Source of the DNA: Treponema sp.
GTDB taxonomy: Bacteria; Spirochaetota; Spirochaetia; Treponematales; Treponemataceae
Direction of reading: 5' to 3'
Assembly: GCF_024696245.1 (NCBI RefSeq)
Contig: NZ_JAILGZ010000107.1
Coordinates: 1-46,115, forward strand
Length of the DNA stretch: 46,115 nt
The first letter of the stretch is position 1; the number at the start of each line of letters is the position of its first letter. Position numbers and translations under genes: made by a program. The notes beneath the pieces are model-generated. The model did not search any database. It saw only the letters and a list, made by a program, of their open reading frames with translations, and had not been told where the DNA came from. Shown in pieces: positions 23,809-32,461 of the stretch.

Positions 23809-25149
23809 ATGACATATCTGATAGCCGCAGTAGTTGTAGTTTCTCTTATTGCAGTCCTGATGCTTGTTTTTGGGAAGAAATCATCTTCCGGTATTTCAAG
23901 TCCCGGGGACCATAAAAATCAGGCTCAGATACTCCGCATGGCTAATAAAAAACTTGCAAAAGACCCTTATGATCCGGAAGGACTTATTACTATTGGTGAG
24001 ATTTATTTTTCAAAGCAGATCTGGGATAAGGCTTTTCCTGTTTACCTTCAGCTTTCAAAACTTCCACGGGAAAAACTTACTGATGAACAGCATTTTAATG
24101 TAATGCTCAGATGCGGAATGTGTGCAGTTCATCAGAATAAATTTCAGGAAGCTGTAGTTTCTCTTTCTGATGCCTACAAAATGAATTCCCGCAATTTTGA
24201 AGTGAATTATTATCTTGGTCTTGCCTGTTTTAAGAGCCAGCAGTACGAAAGGGCAATTCCATGTTTTAAGAAAGCTCTTATTTCTAAGGCTGATGCAGAA
24301 GGTGTTTATTTTTACCTTGGACAGTCCCTTTACTTTACAAAAAAATTCAGGGACAGCCTTCCATGTTTTAAGAAAGCCCTGGATGAAGATCCTTCAAATA
24401 AAGAGGCCCTGTATGACATGGCAGACGCTATGACAGAAGAAGGTCACGGAGAAAAGGCAATTAAAGTATTTATGCATTTAAGGCCGGACCCTGTTTATGG
24501 TTCAAAGTCCTGTCTTCATGCAGGTATTTACCATAGAAAAGTAGGTGACACAGAAACTGCCATTCAGGATTTTGAGATTGGTCTTAAACATGAAAATGCT
24601 TTACCGGATGTTCGTCTGGAAATTGAATACAACCTTGCTCAGGTTTACTTTGAAAGGAATCAGGTTGCAAAGGGTCTTGCTCTTTTAAAGACAATCAGAA
24701 ATGTAAATTCAAATTATAAAGATGTTAATGCCCTTATCAGCCGCTATCAGGAATTAAGCCAGAACTCAAACCTGCAGATTTACCTTAGTGCAGGAAGCAG
24801 TGACTTTGTTACCCTTTGCCGTAAATTTATTGCAGTCCGCTATAAGAATGCCAGGGTAAAAATTCAGGATATAAATGTTGGTCCGGTATTTACTGATATT
24901 GTTGCAGATGTTTCTACCCTTAAGTGGAGCAACGTAGAGGTTTACAGATTCTTCAGGACTTCAGGTTCTACAGGTGAATTGTATGTACGTGAATTCCACG
25001 GCCATATTCAGGATATAAAAGCTGACCGTGGTTTTTGTGTAAGTGCAGGAACTTTTACAGAAGAAGGCCGCAAGTATACAGAAGGCCGCCCTATAGATTT
25101 GATAGAAAAATCTGATCTTGTAAAAGTCCTTAAATTAATTTCAATCTGA
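23809..25149 (+). CDS. Membrane-anchored TPR protein with a decayed Mrr-like domain
   Basis: A 446-residue protein with one N-terminal membrane helix (residues 3-21), a solenoid of TPR repeats (about 40-310; clear units include FEVNYYLGLACFKSQQYERA and AEGVYFYLGQSLYF) and a C-terminal domain (about 330-446) with the cadence of a restriction-endonuclease-like Mrr fold: FVTLCRKFIAVRY, FTDIVADV, VEVYRFFRTSG, and the typical GTFTEEGRKYTEGRPIDLIE. In active Mrr nucleases the middle strand carries (E/Q)xK; here it reads VEVYRFF, so catalysis is unlikely. A scaffold or DNA/protein-binding role is inferred. It overlaps the convergent hydrolase gene by 9 nt. Confidence 0.7.
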   Translation: MTYLIAAVVVVSLIAVLMLVFGKKSSSGISSPGDHKNQAQILRMANKKLAKDPYDPEGLITIGEIYFSKQIWDKAFPVYLQLSKLPREKLTDEQHFNVMLRCGMCAVHQNKFQEAVVSLSDAYKMNSRNFEVNYYLGLACFKSQQYERAIPCFKKALISKADAEGVYFYLGQSLYFTKKFRDSLPCFKKALDEDPSNKEALYDMADAMTEEGHGEKAIKVFMHLRPDPVYGSKSCLHAGIYHRKVGDTETAIQDFEIGLKHENALPDVRLEIEYNLAQVYFERNQVAKGLALLKTIRNVNSNYKDVNALISRYQELSQNSNLQIYLSAGSSDFVTLCRKFIAVRYKNARVKIQDINVGPVFTDIVADVSTLKWSNVEVYRFFRTSGSTGELYVREFHGHIQDIKADRGFCVSAGTFTEEGRKYTEGRPIDLIEKSDLVKVLKLISI

Positions 25150-26136
25150 CATTGCCGGAATAAAATATTTGTCTGCAAAAGCATCTACAGTGTTCCAGTA
25201 GGTTTCTGGATCCTTAAATGCAGAGCGGGCATGTTTAGCACCTTCAATCTTAAGCATTTCCTTTTCACACTTTGCAGCATTAAAGCATTTGTAAAGATGG
25301 TCACTTGGAACGTAATCGTCTTCCATTCCATGAATAAACAAAGTTGGTGTAATGGATTTTTTTACAGCTGCAAGACAGTCTGTTTTTTTAAGATTGTAGT
25401 CGTATTTTTTTTCTATAATATAATTTGCGGCATACATTAAAGGGAAGGCAGGCAGGTTATATTCAACCTGGAGTCTGTAGTTAATCTGATCCCAGGCGGT
25501 AGTGTAACCGCAGTCTTCTATTGCACAGAGAACGTTTACCGGCAGCTTTAATCCTGTGGTAAGCATTACTGTTGCACCACCCATGGAAACTCCCCACAAA
25601 AGAATTTTTGCATGAGGGTCCTGGTCAATTAAATAACGGCACCAGCTTTTAATATCGTATTTACAGTAATAACCCATGTCTACAAAGTTTCCGTCACTCC
25701 AGCCGTGGCCTCTTAAACCTGGAACAAGAACATTAAAATCTTTTTCAAAAAAATGCTGGGCGTAAGGAGAAACGTTTTTTGGTTCAGACTTCCAGCCATG
25801 AATAACAATGGCATACTTGTGACTGTCTGTAGAGGTTTTTGCAAGGTAGGCATTAAGCTGAAGTCCGTCAGTACTTTGAATTGAAGCAAGGGTTGAATTT
25901 TCCCTGAGCCACTGGTAGCTGGAATTAAAGGAATCGTTGGCAAATATTTCTACAGGGTCATCTGAATCACATTCTTCTGTAAGCTGACCTGTATAGTAAT
26001 CGGAATCCCTGGATTCATTTGGAAGGATAGGTGCAACTGCTTTGTTTGCCATAAAGTTTGCACCAAGGAAAAGTGTAAGTATTATAAAAAGAAAGATGAT
26101 ACTTACAGGTATAAGAATCTTTGAAATCTTTTTCAT
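25141..26136 (-). CDS. Membrane-anchored alpha/beta hydrolase
   Basis: A 331-residue alpha/beta hydrolase with an N-terminal membrane helix (about 7-30), so the catalytic domain should face the periplasm. The oxyanion motif VIHGWKSE, the nucleophile elbow LWGVSMGG, the acid in HGMEDDYVP and the His in EGAKHARS complete the triad. The closest pattern is the BAAT/S9-like group of the YqkD or extended esterase type. The substrate is unknown; an ester or peptide substrate is possible. It lies just after the riboflavin operon on the same strand, with 21 nt between it and ribH, so read-through is possible, but no functional link is evident. Confidence 0.8.
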   Translation of the reverse strand: MKKISKILIPVSIIFLFIILTLFLGANFMANKAVAPILPNESRDSDYYTGQLTEECDSDDPVEIFANDSFNSSYQWLRENSTLASIQSTDGLQLNAYLAKTSTDSHKYAIVIHGWKSEPKNVSPYAQHFFEKDFNVLVPGLRGHGWSDGNFVDMGYYCKYDIKSWCRYLIDQDPHAKILLWGVSMGGATVMLTTGLKLPVNVLCAIEDCGYTTAWDQINYRLQVEYNLPAFPLMYAANYIIEKKYDYNLKKTDCLAAVKKSITPTLFIHGMEDDYVPSDHLYKCFNAAKCEKEMLKIEGAKHARSAFKDPETYWNTVDAFADKYFIPAMSD

Positions 26137-26157
26137 ACCTGTAAGTATAGCAATTAT

Positions 26158-26634
26158 TTAGAATTGATTCATCATGTTAACCATTTCGATAGCACCAAGA
26201 GCACAGTCGTAACCCTTGTTACCTGCTTTAGTTCCGGCTCTTTCGATAGCCTGCTGGATTGTATCAGTTGTAAGGATACCGAACATTACAGGCATCTTTT
26301 CGTTAAGGCCAACCTGAGCTACACCCTTAGAAACTTCTGCACAAACATAATCATAGTGGCTTGTTGAACCGCGGATTACTGCACCAAGACAAATAAGGGC
26401 ATCGTATTTTTTGCTTTCTGCCATTTTCTGAGCTGCTACAGGAATTTCAAAGCTGCCTGGTACCCAGCAAAGGTCGATGTTTTCTTCCGGAACATCATGG
26501 CGGAGGAGGGCATCCCTTGCACCTTCAATAAGTTTTGAAACAATGAATTCGTTAAAGCGTGCTGCTACGATTCCAACCTTGATTTTGCTTCCGTCTTTTT
26601 TAGAAGCTACCATTTTTCCTTCAATAATGTTCAT
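26158..26634 (-). CDS. ribH: 6,7-dimethyl-8-ribityllumazine synthase
   Basis: A 158-residue cytoplasmic enzyme that condenses 5-amino-6-ribitylamino-uracil with 3,4-dihydroxy-2-butanone 4-phosphate, the penultimate step of riboflavin synthesis; relatives form 60-mer or pentameric shells. The motifs [41 protein letters not shown] and FGILTTDT are all intact, with the catalytic His in [14 protein letters not shown] lies 7 nt before the ATG. It is the last gene of ribD-ribE-ribBA-ribH, 73 nt after ribBA. Confidence 0.97.
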   Translation of the reverse strand: MNIIEGKMVASKKDGSKIKVGIVAARFNEFIVSKLIEGARDALLRHDVPEENIDLCWVPGSFEIPVAAQKMAESKKYDALICLGAVIRGSTSHYDYVCAEVSKGVAQVGLNEKMPVMFGILTTDTIQQAIERAGTKAGNKGYDCALGAIEMVNMMNQF

Positions 26635-26707
26635 ATATTTCTCCTTGATATTTTGATAGGGCCTTTTGTAAAATCAGCACCTTCTTGTTTTTATTATTTA
26701 AGCCTGC

Positions 26708-27919
26708 TCAGACATTGGTCAGAATATGACCCATGCGGACAGCCTTTGTTGTAAGGTAAAACTTATCCTGGGCATGAACCGGCATCTGAATCGGAACACG
26801 TTCTGTAATTTCAAGACCGCACTCCTTACTGTTAAGACCGTAAATCTTTTTAGGATTATTTGTCATAAGCTTAAGCTTGCTTATTCCCAGGTCACGAAGA
26901 ATCTGGATTCCGCAGTTATAGTCGCGGGCATCTTCCGGAAGTCCAAGGGCAAGGTTTGCATCTACGGTATCCATTCCCTGGTCCTGAAGGGCATAGGCCT
27001 TTATTTTGTTTAAGAGACCGATACCTCTTCCTTCCTGTCTCAGGTAAACAAGAACGCCTCTTCCTTCCTGAGCTATGTGCTTCATTGCAGAGTCAAACTG
27101 TTCACCACAGTCACACTTTAATGAACCAAAAGCATCTCCTGTAAGACATTCACTGTGAACACGGCAGAGAACTGGATTTCCGTCAGAAACATCTCCCATT
27201 ACAAGGGCTGCATGTTCTACTCCGGAAATCAAATCTTTGTAACCGTACATTTTAAACTGGCCGTATCTTGTAGGAAGGTTAGCAACAGCAGCTCTTTCTA
27301 CAATTTTTTCGTGGCTCTTTCTGTAAGTAATAAGGTCTGCAATGCTTACAAGCTTCATTCCCCATTCCTTAGCAAGCTGTCTAAGTTCAGGAAGGCGGGC
27401 CATGTGTCCGTCCTGGCTCATAATTTCGCAGCAGAGACCTGCTTCTTCAAGACCTGCAAGGCGGCAGAGGTCAACAGTTGCTTCTGTGTGTCCGTTACGT
27501 TCAAAAGTTCCTTTTGGTTTTGCAATAAGAGGGAACATGTGTCCAGGACGTCTGAAATCTTCCGGCTTAGCTTCTGGATTGACAAGAGCCATTGCTGTAG
27601 CAGAACGATCGAAGGCACTGATTCCTGTGGATGTAGAAACGTGGTCTACAGAAATTGTAAAGGCAGTTTCGTGGTTGTCTGTATTGTTTGAAGTCATAGG
27701 AACAAACTCAAGTTTTTTTGCAAGGGAAAGACTTACAGGCATACAGATAAGTCCCTTTGCATAACTTGCCATAAAGTTTACGTTCTCTGGAGTAGCATAG
27801 CGGGCAGCAACAATAAGGTCACCTTCGTTTTCCCTGTTTTCGTCATCGGTAACCATTATGATTTTACCATTGCGAAGATCTTCAAGAGCTTCTTCTATTG
27901 TGTTAAAAACTTCTTCCAT
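26708..27919 (-). CDS. ribBA: Bifunctional DHBP synthase / GTP cyclohydrolase II
   Basis: A 403-residue fusion supplying both starting materials of riboflavin. Residues about 1-200 are 3,4-dihydroxy-2-butanone 4-phosphate synthase ([30 protein letters not shown]). Residues about 205-400 are GTP cyclohydrolase II, with the zinc site in [20 protein letters not shown] (three Cys) and the catalytic [13 protein letters not shown] and LMTNNPKKI. Both halves look intact. AAGGAG precedes the ATG; ribE lies 13 nt upstream. Confidence 0.97.
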   Translation of the reverse strand: MEEVFNTIEEALEDLRNGKIIMVTDDENRENEGDLIVAARYATPENVNFMASYAKGLICMPVSLSLAKKLEFVPMTSNNTDNHETAFTISVDHVSTSTGISAFDRSATAMALVNPEAKPEDFRRPGHMFPLIAKPKGTFERNGHTEATVDLCRLAGLEEAGLCCEIMSQDGHMARLPELRQLAKEWGMKLVSIADLITYRKSHEKIVERAAVANLPTRYGQFKMYGYKDLISGVEHAALVMGDVSDGNPVLCRVHSECLTGDAFGSLKCDCGEQFDSAMKHIAQEGRGVLVYLRQEGRGIGLLNKIKAYALQDQGMDTVDANLALGLPEDARDYNCGIQILRDLGISKLKLMTNNPKKIYGLNSKECGLEITERVPIQMPVHAQDKFYLTTKAVRMGHILTNV

Positions 27920-27932
27920 GTTCTTCTCCTTA

Positions 27933-28592
27933 TTAATGAAAACTTGTAAAGCCGGTCATAAAATCCTGGGGAATTGAATCGTCTGCCGGATTATTTTCAA
28001 AATTCATAAAGTGTTCTATATACTTGCCTACCATGTCACATTCAATGTTAACAGGGGCACCTGTATTTTTTTTGCTGAGGATTGTGTTCTCCCAGGTGTG
28101 GGGAATCACTGCAACGCTAAAGACATAATCCTGTCCGTCTTTAGTAAGGCTTGCTACAGTAAGGCTGATTCCGTCTATGGCAACGGAACCCTTTTCTATG
28201 ATGTAGCGGCCAAGCTTGCTGCTAGCACAGAAATAAACGTTTACTGCATTTTCTTCTTTTTCTGTTTTTACTAAACGTCCGCATCCGTCAATATGTCCGC
28301 TGACTATGTGTCCACCAAAGCGGCCGTCTGCCTTCATGGCACGTTCAAGATTTACAGGACTTCCGCTTGATAAAATATTTAAGGAAGTACGCCTGAAGGT
28401 TTCCGGAGTTACGTCTGCACTAAAAGAAGAAGGGGTAATGTTTGTTACGGTAAGACATACACCATTAACTGCAACGCTTTCTCCTAAAGTAAGTTCTCTG
28501 GCAAAAGAGCAGTTAAGCTCAAGAACAAGGGAGGAGCCGTTTTGAGTTATCTGGGATACGCTTCCTAATTCTTCTACAATTCCTGTAAACAT
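27933..28592 (-). CDS. ribE: Riboflavin synthase, alpha chain
   Basis: A 219-residue cytoplasmic enzyme that dismutates two 6,7-dimethyl-8-ribityllumazine molecules to riboflavin. The N-terminal [10 protein letters not shown] and the two homologous barrels are present ([12 protein letters not shown] and [12 protein letters not shown]), with [12 protein letters not shown] between. The C-terminal tail ([14 protein letters not shown]) is slightly longer than usual. Its ATG directly follows the ribD stop (TAAATG), with GAGGTG as an overlapping ribosome-binding site. Confidence 0.95.
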   Translation of the reverse strand: MFTGIVEELGSVSQITQNGSSLVLELNCSFARELTLGESVAVNGVCLTVTNITPSSFSADVTPETFRRTSLNILSSGSPVNLERAMKADGRFGGHIVSGHIDGCGRLVKTEKEENAVNVYFCASSKLGRYIIEKGSVAIDGISLTVASLTKDGQDYVFSVAVIPHTWENTILSKKNTGAPVNIECDMVGKYIEHFMNFENNPADDSIPQDFMTGFTSFH

Positions 28593-29738
28593 TTACACCT
28601 CGTATTTTAAAAGGATGTCATTGTCAAAAAATTCAACTGAAGGCTTTTTTAACTCAAGGGCATCCTTTGCAAGTTCAACACCAAGACCTCTTACCGGATT
28701 AAAAATACTCTGGCCGTCATTACCAAAGAATTTTGCAGCAAGGTAAACATGTACTTCGTTTACAAGAGGCATGCTTTTCTGAAAGAGGAAAGAAGCATTA
28801 AGGTAGCCGCCGCTTTCTATAAGTATGCTGTCTATACCTTCCTGACCTAAGAGAGTCAGAAGTTTTTCAAGATCGATTTTTCCGTCACAGCTTTCTGTCT
28901 GAATGAATTTTACCCCAAGACTTTTAAGATGTTCCATGCGGCTGTTTTCTTCTTCTGTAAGGTCCAGGGCACAAACTTCAATAAGGGGAATATCTTTTGC
29001 ACTTTTAACAAGAGCTGAATCTTCCTTTAACTGAACATGGGAATCAAGAATAATTCTTGTGGGATTAAAATGTTTTTCTCCGTCATTAAGGCGGCAGTTA
29101 AGCATAGGGTTGTCACAAAGGGCTGTCTGTATTCCTGTAAGAACAGCTGCTACATTTGCCCTGGTTTTGTGAACGTTAAGCCTTGAAGCTTCTCCGCTTA
29201 TCCATTTACTGTCTTTTGTATAGGTTGCAGTCTGGCCGTCTAAGGTCATTGCATATTTTAAAATTACATAAGGTTTTTTATGCTGAATATAATGGAAGAA
29301 AATTTTATTTATTGAATCACATTCATCTTTAAGAAAATCCTGAACTACTTCTATGCCTGCAGCTTTTAAAAGTTCTACGCCTTTTCCGTTTACAAGTGGA
29401 TTTGGATCACGGCTGCCTATATAAACCTTTTTTATTCCTGATTCAATAATTGCCTGGGTACAAGGAGGCTGTTTACCCTGGTGACAGCAAGGTTCAAGAG
29501 TTATATAAATCTCTGCACCCTTAACATCTATATTATTGTCAGCTGCATTTTTAAGGGCATCCCTTTCTGCGTGAAGATTGCCGTAATTATGATGATATCC
29601 TTCTGCAATTATTTTATTGTCACGAACAATTACGGCTCCAACCATAGGATTAGGATGTACAAAGCCTTCTCCCTTTTGAGCCAGTTGAATTGCGCGGCGC
29701 ATAAAATCTTCAGAATAGTTTGATATCGAACTTTTCAT
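28593..29738 (-). CDS. ribD: Bifunctional riboflavin deaminase/reductase
   Basis: A 381-residue enzyme that deaminates and then reduces the pyrimidine product of GTP cyclohydrolase II. The N-terminal cytidine-deaminase-like domain (about 1-145) carries the zinc site HAERDAL and PCCHQGKQPPCTQAI; the C-terminal reductase domain (about 150-381) shows ILKYAMTLDGQTAT, VLTGIQTALCDNPML and LIESGGYLNASFL. It is first gene of the operon. No Shine-Dalgarno is visible; a weak -35/-10 pair (TTGATT, 17 bp, TACAAA) ends 6 nt before the ATG, so the operon mRNA may be leaderless. No FMN riboswitch lies upstream. Confidence 0.95.
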   Translation of the reverse strand: MKSSISNYSEDFMRRAIQLAQKGEGFVHPNPMVGAVIVRDNKIIAEGYHHNYGNLHAERDALKNAADNNIDVKGAEIYITLEPCCHQGKQPPCTQAIIESGIKKVYIGSRDPNPLVNGKGVELLKAAGIEVVQDFLKDECDSINKIFFHYIQHKKPYVILKYAMTLDGQTATYTKDSKWISGEASRLNVHKTRANVAAVLTGIQTALCDNPMLNCRLNDGEKHFNPTRIILDSHVQLKEDSALVKSAKDIPLIEVCALDLTEEENSRMEHLKSLGVKFIQTESCDGKIDLEKLLTLLGQEGIDSILIESGGYLNASFLFQKSMPLVNEVHVYLAAKFFGNDGQSIFNPVRGLGVELAKDALELKKPSVEFFDNDILLKYEV

Positions 29739-29961
29739 ACTTTATTTGTATATCTTATAAGCTATTTAATCAAGTACAAGGATATTGTAAAAAAAAGAAG
29801 GATTTATAAAATTTCTTAACTTTTTTCAATAATTTTACACACTATTGAATTAATATTACTAATATTTATAATTTTGTTTCCTATAAGTAACACTTAAATA
29901 TTGATGACAATGTTATTGTTTTTATTTAGTGATTACATCTGGGTATTTAGGAGTATTTACG

Positions 29962-30420
29962 ATGAAAAAGATTTTTGCAGTCGTATTAGCAATGGTTGCT
30001 GCCCTTTCACTTGGAAGCTGCAGCAAAAAAGATTCAGCAAAATCAGTAGAACTTAAAGGAAGAGTTTTTGAATCCTCTGAAGCTTCTGCTACAATTAAAT
30101 TTGTTGATGAAAAAAATGTAAAGCTTGAATCTGGATGGCAGGAATATGAAGGAACTTATTCTGTAAGTGGAAACAATATTGCTGTTACTGTTCAGGGAGA
30201 AAAAGGTAAATTCGTTTATAAGGATAACACAATCATCGACAAAACATCTGACGTAGAATTTGTTTATAAAGAAGTAAAAGCTGACTCTGATGACGAAGAA
30301 ACAGCTGACGAAGATGAAGACGAAGATGAAGACGAAGACGAAGATGATGACGACGATTATAGCGAAGATGAATTTGATTTAGATGATCTTGAAGATGCAT
30401 TAGATGGTTTAGATTTCTAA
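29962..30420 (+). CDS. Small lipoprotein with a highly acidic tail
   Basis: A 152-residue predicted lipoprotein. The ATG at 29962 is chosen because AGGAG lies 8 nt upstream and it gives a standard signal peptide ending LGSC (Cys20). Residues about 25-105 look like a small beta domain (LESGWQEYEGTYSVSGNNIAVT), similar in feel to lipocalin-like or copy-number lipoprotein domains. The C-terminus is a Glu/Asp tract encoded by near-perfect GAAGAC/GATGAA repeats (about 30300-30400), a likely site of length change. Ca2+ or cation binding is possible but unproven. A terminator follows. Confidence 0.7.
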   Translation: MKKIFAVVLAMVAALSLGSCSKKDSAKSVELKGRVFESSEASATIKFVDEKNVKLESGWQEYEGTYSVSGNNIAVTVQGEKGKFVYKDNTIIDKTSDVEFVYKEVKADSDDEETADEDEDEDEDEDEDDDDDYSEDEFDLDDLEDALDGLDF

Positions 30421-30443
30421 TCTGTCATAAATTTCTTTAAGGG

Positions 30444-30475
30444 AAGGCTTCCTGCAATGCGGGAGGCCTTTTTTC
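30444..30475 (+). terminator. Rho-independent terminator
   Basis: AAGGCTTCCTGC pairs with GCGGGAGGCCTT around a 3-nt loop, followed by a T-rich run. Confidence 0.85.
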
Positions 30476-30567
30476 TTTTAAACATAACTTTCTGTGTAAT
30501 TATCAGGATTATTGATTTTAGCTTGAAATCTGTTATTTAACATGATACCTTTTAAAAAGAGGATGAT

Positions 30568-30792
30568 ATGAAAAAGTTTGTTCTGTTGATATTAACAGTA
30601 GTTATGTCTCTGACTTTATTTAGCTGCGGCAAAAAAAAGGCTAAGGCAAAGAAAGATACCCGTTCAGCTGCAGAAAAAAAATATGAAGTAAAGCTTTCTC
30701 CACCAGAATATGCTGATGATGCCTTTGATCTTGAAGATATAGAAGTAGATGATTTTGGCTTTAAGGCATCTGATTTTGAGTATATAGAATAG
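30568..30792 (+). CDS. Very small lipoprotein
   Basis: A 74-residue predicted lipoprotein: signal peptide ending LFSC (Cys20), a lysine-rich segment (GKKKAKAKKDTR) and an acidic C-terminus (DAFDLEDIEVDDFGF). AGAGGATG lies upstream of the ATG. The mature part is only about 55 residues with no recognised fold. It shares the charge pattern, Lys-rich then Asp/Glu-rich, of the preceding lipoprotein, and both acidic tails contain an FDL(E/D)D segment, so they may be related. Confidence 0.6.
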   Translation: MKKFVLLILTVVMSLTLFSCGKKKAKAKKDTRSAAEKKYEVKLSPPEYADDAFDLEDIEVDDFGFKASDFEYIE

Positions 30793-30812
30793 TTGTCTGG
30801 TAAAATCTTTCG

Positions 30813-30841
30813 TTGACAGAAGAAAATATTTCTTAAATAAT
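30813..30841 (+). promoter_or_regulatory. Predicted promoter giving a leaderless GTG-start mRNA
   Basis: Consensus TTGACA (30813-30818), 17-bp spacer and AATAAT (30836-30841). The GTG at 30850 lies 8 nt past the -10 box, at the expected transcription start, and no Shine-Dalgarno is present. Confidence 0.6.
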
Positions 30842-30849
30842 AAACTATC

Positions 30850-31317
30850 GTGTTCAGAAAATTATTTGCAATTTCAGTTTTAATTCTAACTCCCCTTCTT
30901 TTGCTGTCCTGCAATAAAAATAATAAAAAGAGTTCTGTAATTACAGTTGATGATTTTTCTACTGCCTGGCTTAAGGGAAGCTGGGATGCAGAAATCTCAG
31001 AGACAAAAGGCATATATCAGGTAAACAGGAATTTTACCGTAACAGTAGATTCAGAAGATAAGGTAGAGATTGTCCGTCAGTCAGGTTCTAAGGAAAGCAC
31101 TGATATGGATGGTCTTAGGGATGAAGTCTTCTATTATTATGTATCAGATGTGCCTTCTCCTGAAGATATAAAAAAACTTGAATATGATGGATTAAAAATA
31201 GAAGGAGATGCACTTTTGTATTTAAATCCATCAAAAACTAAAATTACATCGGAAATAAAAATTACTGAATTAGATGGCCGTACTGAATTTTATTCATTCA
31301 GTATGACAAAAAAATAA
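30850..31317 (+). CDS. Lipoprotein, divergent paralogue of the next gene
   Basis: A 155-residue predicted lipoprotein with the signal peptide FAISVLILTPLLLLSC (Cys21). The only workable start in frame is the GTG at 30850. The mature domain runs DDFSTAWLKGSWDAEIS, then FTVTVDSEDKVEI, GLKIEGDALLYLNPSK and FYSFSMTKK. The following secreted protein repeats the same layout (DDLNSKWIVGNWTLEVS, GITIGGDTAWRL, MTFTKKD), so the pair came from duplication. The beta-rich pattern suggests a lipocalin-like or copper/lipid-binding barrel, but the function is unknown. Confidence 0.65.
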   Translation: MFRKLFAISVLILTPLLLLSCNKNNKKSSVITVDDFSTAWLKGSWDAEISETKGIYQVNRNFTVTVDSEDKVEIVRQSGSKESTDMDGLRDEVFYYYVSDVPSPEDIKKLEYDGLKIEGDALLYLNPSKTKITSEIKITELDGRTEFYSFSMTKK

Positions 31318-31357
31318 TGTAGTTTTTAGAAATAGAAATACCATCTAGGAGGATGAT

Positions 31358-31813
31358 ATGAAAAAGTTAATGGCAGTACTTGCAGGTTTATTCCTGGCTT
31401 CAGCAGTAACATTTGCTGACAAAGTAATTGAAGCAGACGATTTGAATTCAAAGTGGATTGTAGGAAACTGGACACTTGAAGTTTCAATGGAAGAAAATGG
31501 AGAAGCTCAGACAGAAACTGCAGAAGTAGAAATTAAGGGAAAGAAGGACTCTTCTAAAGTAATCATTAAGTCTGAAGGTGAAGAAGAAGAAACAACACTT
31601 GAAGAACTTAAAGACATGATGTTTGTTGAACTTCCAGGCCAGATTCCTTTAACAGACGAAATTATTGCTCAGTCTGCTGACTACGGAATTACAATTGGTG
31701 GTGATACTGCATGGCGTTTAACTGATGACAAGAAACAGTTCTATTTTGCACTTTCTATTGCTGCAGAAGATCAGTCAATGGTTGTAAAAATGACATTTAC
31801 TAAGAAAGACTAA
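31358..31813 (+). CDS. Secreted protein, soluble paralogue of the preceding lipoprotein
   Basis: A 151-residue protein with a type I signal peptide (LAGLFLASAVTFA, cleavage before DKV) rather than a lipobox, so it should be soluble in the periplasm or exported. It has the same domain as the lipoprotein at 30850-31317: an N-terminal WxxGxW motif (KWIVGNWTLEV), a middle acidic stretch (EGEEEETTLEELKDM) and a closing strand KMTFTKKD. AGGAGG stands 5 nt before the ATG. A double-hairpin terminator follows. Confidence 0.65.
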   Translation: MKKLMAVLAGLFLASAVTFADKVIEADDLNSKWIVGNWTLEVSMEENGEAQTETAEVEIKGKKDSSKVIIKSEGEEEETTLEELKDMMFVELPGQIPLTDEIIAQSADYGITIGGDTAWRLTDDKKQFYFALSIAAEDQSMVVKMTFTKKD

Positions 31814-31836
31814 TTGATTCTTTCTGTAAAAAAAAA

Positions 31837-31910
31837 GCCTGATGCTTAAGAAAATAAAACTTAAAACATCAGGCCTGAGTGCCCGGCAGTTAAAGCCGGG
31901 TATTTTTTTT
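31837..31910 (+). terminator. Double-hairpin terminator
   Basis: GCCTGATG/CATCAGGC (31837-31874) is followed by CCCGGC/GCCGGG (31882-31900) and a run of eight T. It overlaps the 3' end of the convergent minus-strand gene. Confidence 0.8.
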
Positions 31911-32406
31911 ATTGTGTAAGTTCAAGATATTTATATGAGAGGGCTGCACATTTTGCATCGTCTCCGTCTACTGTGTAGCTGTAAGGATCATCACTTGTTG
32001 CACGATAAACACAATATTCATGTCTTATATAAAGATCATCATCACTTGCAAGCTTAATAGCCTTCCATGTTACATAACCGTCTGAAGAACCTGCATCATT
32101 TGTTCTGTAAGAAGAATAATCTTCCATATAGAAAGTAGCAGTCTTGTAGTTGCCAATCAGGGTGTTGATTGTATCAGTATCTTTAATAAAGAGTTTGTTT
32201 GTTCTTGCATTATTGTCATCTACTGTAGTGTTCCATGCGGACATAGATGTACCTTCTTCTATTTCCAGAGTGTCGCTGGTATCTGCAAAGAGATAAAGGT
32301 TAGAGAGGGTACCTACTGTTGTAATGCTGCTGTAGCTGCTGTTGCCGCCGGTACAAGCCATAAGACTGAAGGCGTCAGGGTTTGTATCATCACATAAGCC
32401 AGGCAT
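31909..32406 (-). CDS. Ser/Asp/Thr-rich protein, probably with disrupted N-terminus
   Basis: A 165-residue reading frame of unknown family, rich in Ser, Asp, Thr and Tyr, like extracellular or carbohydrate-associated proteins (TLSNLYLFADTSDTLEIEEG and GYVTWKAIKLASDDD). The ATG at 32406 overlaps the stop of an 11-codon frame that has the strong ribosome-binding site (GGAGGG, ATG at 32438). Shifting that short frame by one base near the ACCG at about 32421 would join it to RYWLVMPGL in the main frame. So either this is a coupled leader/gene pair or a frameshift has broken one gene. A LacI-type operator lies upstream, pointing to sugar-dependent control. Confidence 0.5.
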   Translation of the reverse strand: MPGLCDDTNPDAFSLMACTGGNSSYSSITTVGTLSNLYLFADTSDTLEIEEGTSMSAWNTTVDDNNARTNKLFIKDTDTINTLIGNYKTATFYMEDYSSYRTNDAGSSDGYVTWKAIKLASDDDLYIRHEYCVYRATSDDPYSYTVDGDDAKCAALSYKYLELTQ

Positions 32407-32438
32407 TACAAGCCAGTAACGGTATTCATTTTAGTCAT
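32406..32438 (-). CDS. Short upstream frame (leader peptide or broken gene start)
   Basis: Eleven codons including the stop (MTKMNTVTGL), with GGAGGG 6 nt before the ATG. The stop and the next ATG share a base (TAATG). It is either a translational leader for the gene at 31909-32406 or that gene's real start, separated by a single-base indel. Confidence 0.4.
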   Translation of the reverse strand: MTKMNTVTGL

Positions 32439-32461
32439 AGTTTTCCCTCCTTAAGTATTTA

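Noticed and set aside
29739-29961. FMN riboswitch upstream of ribD
   Set aside because: The region is AT-rich and contains none of the RFN conserved stems or loops.
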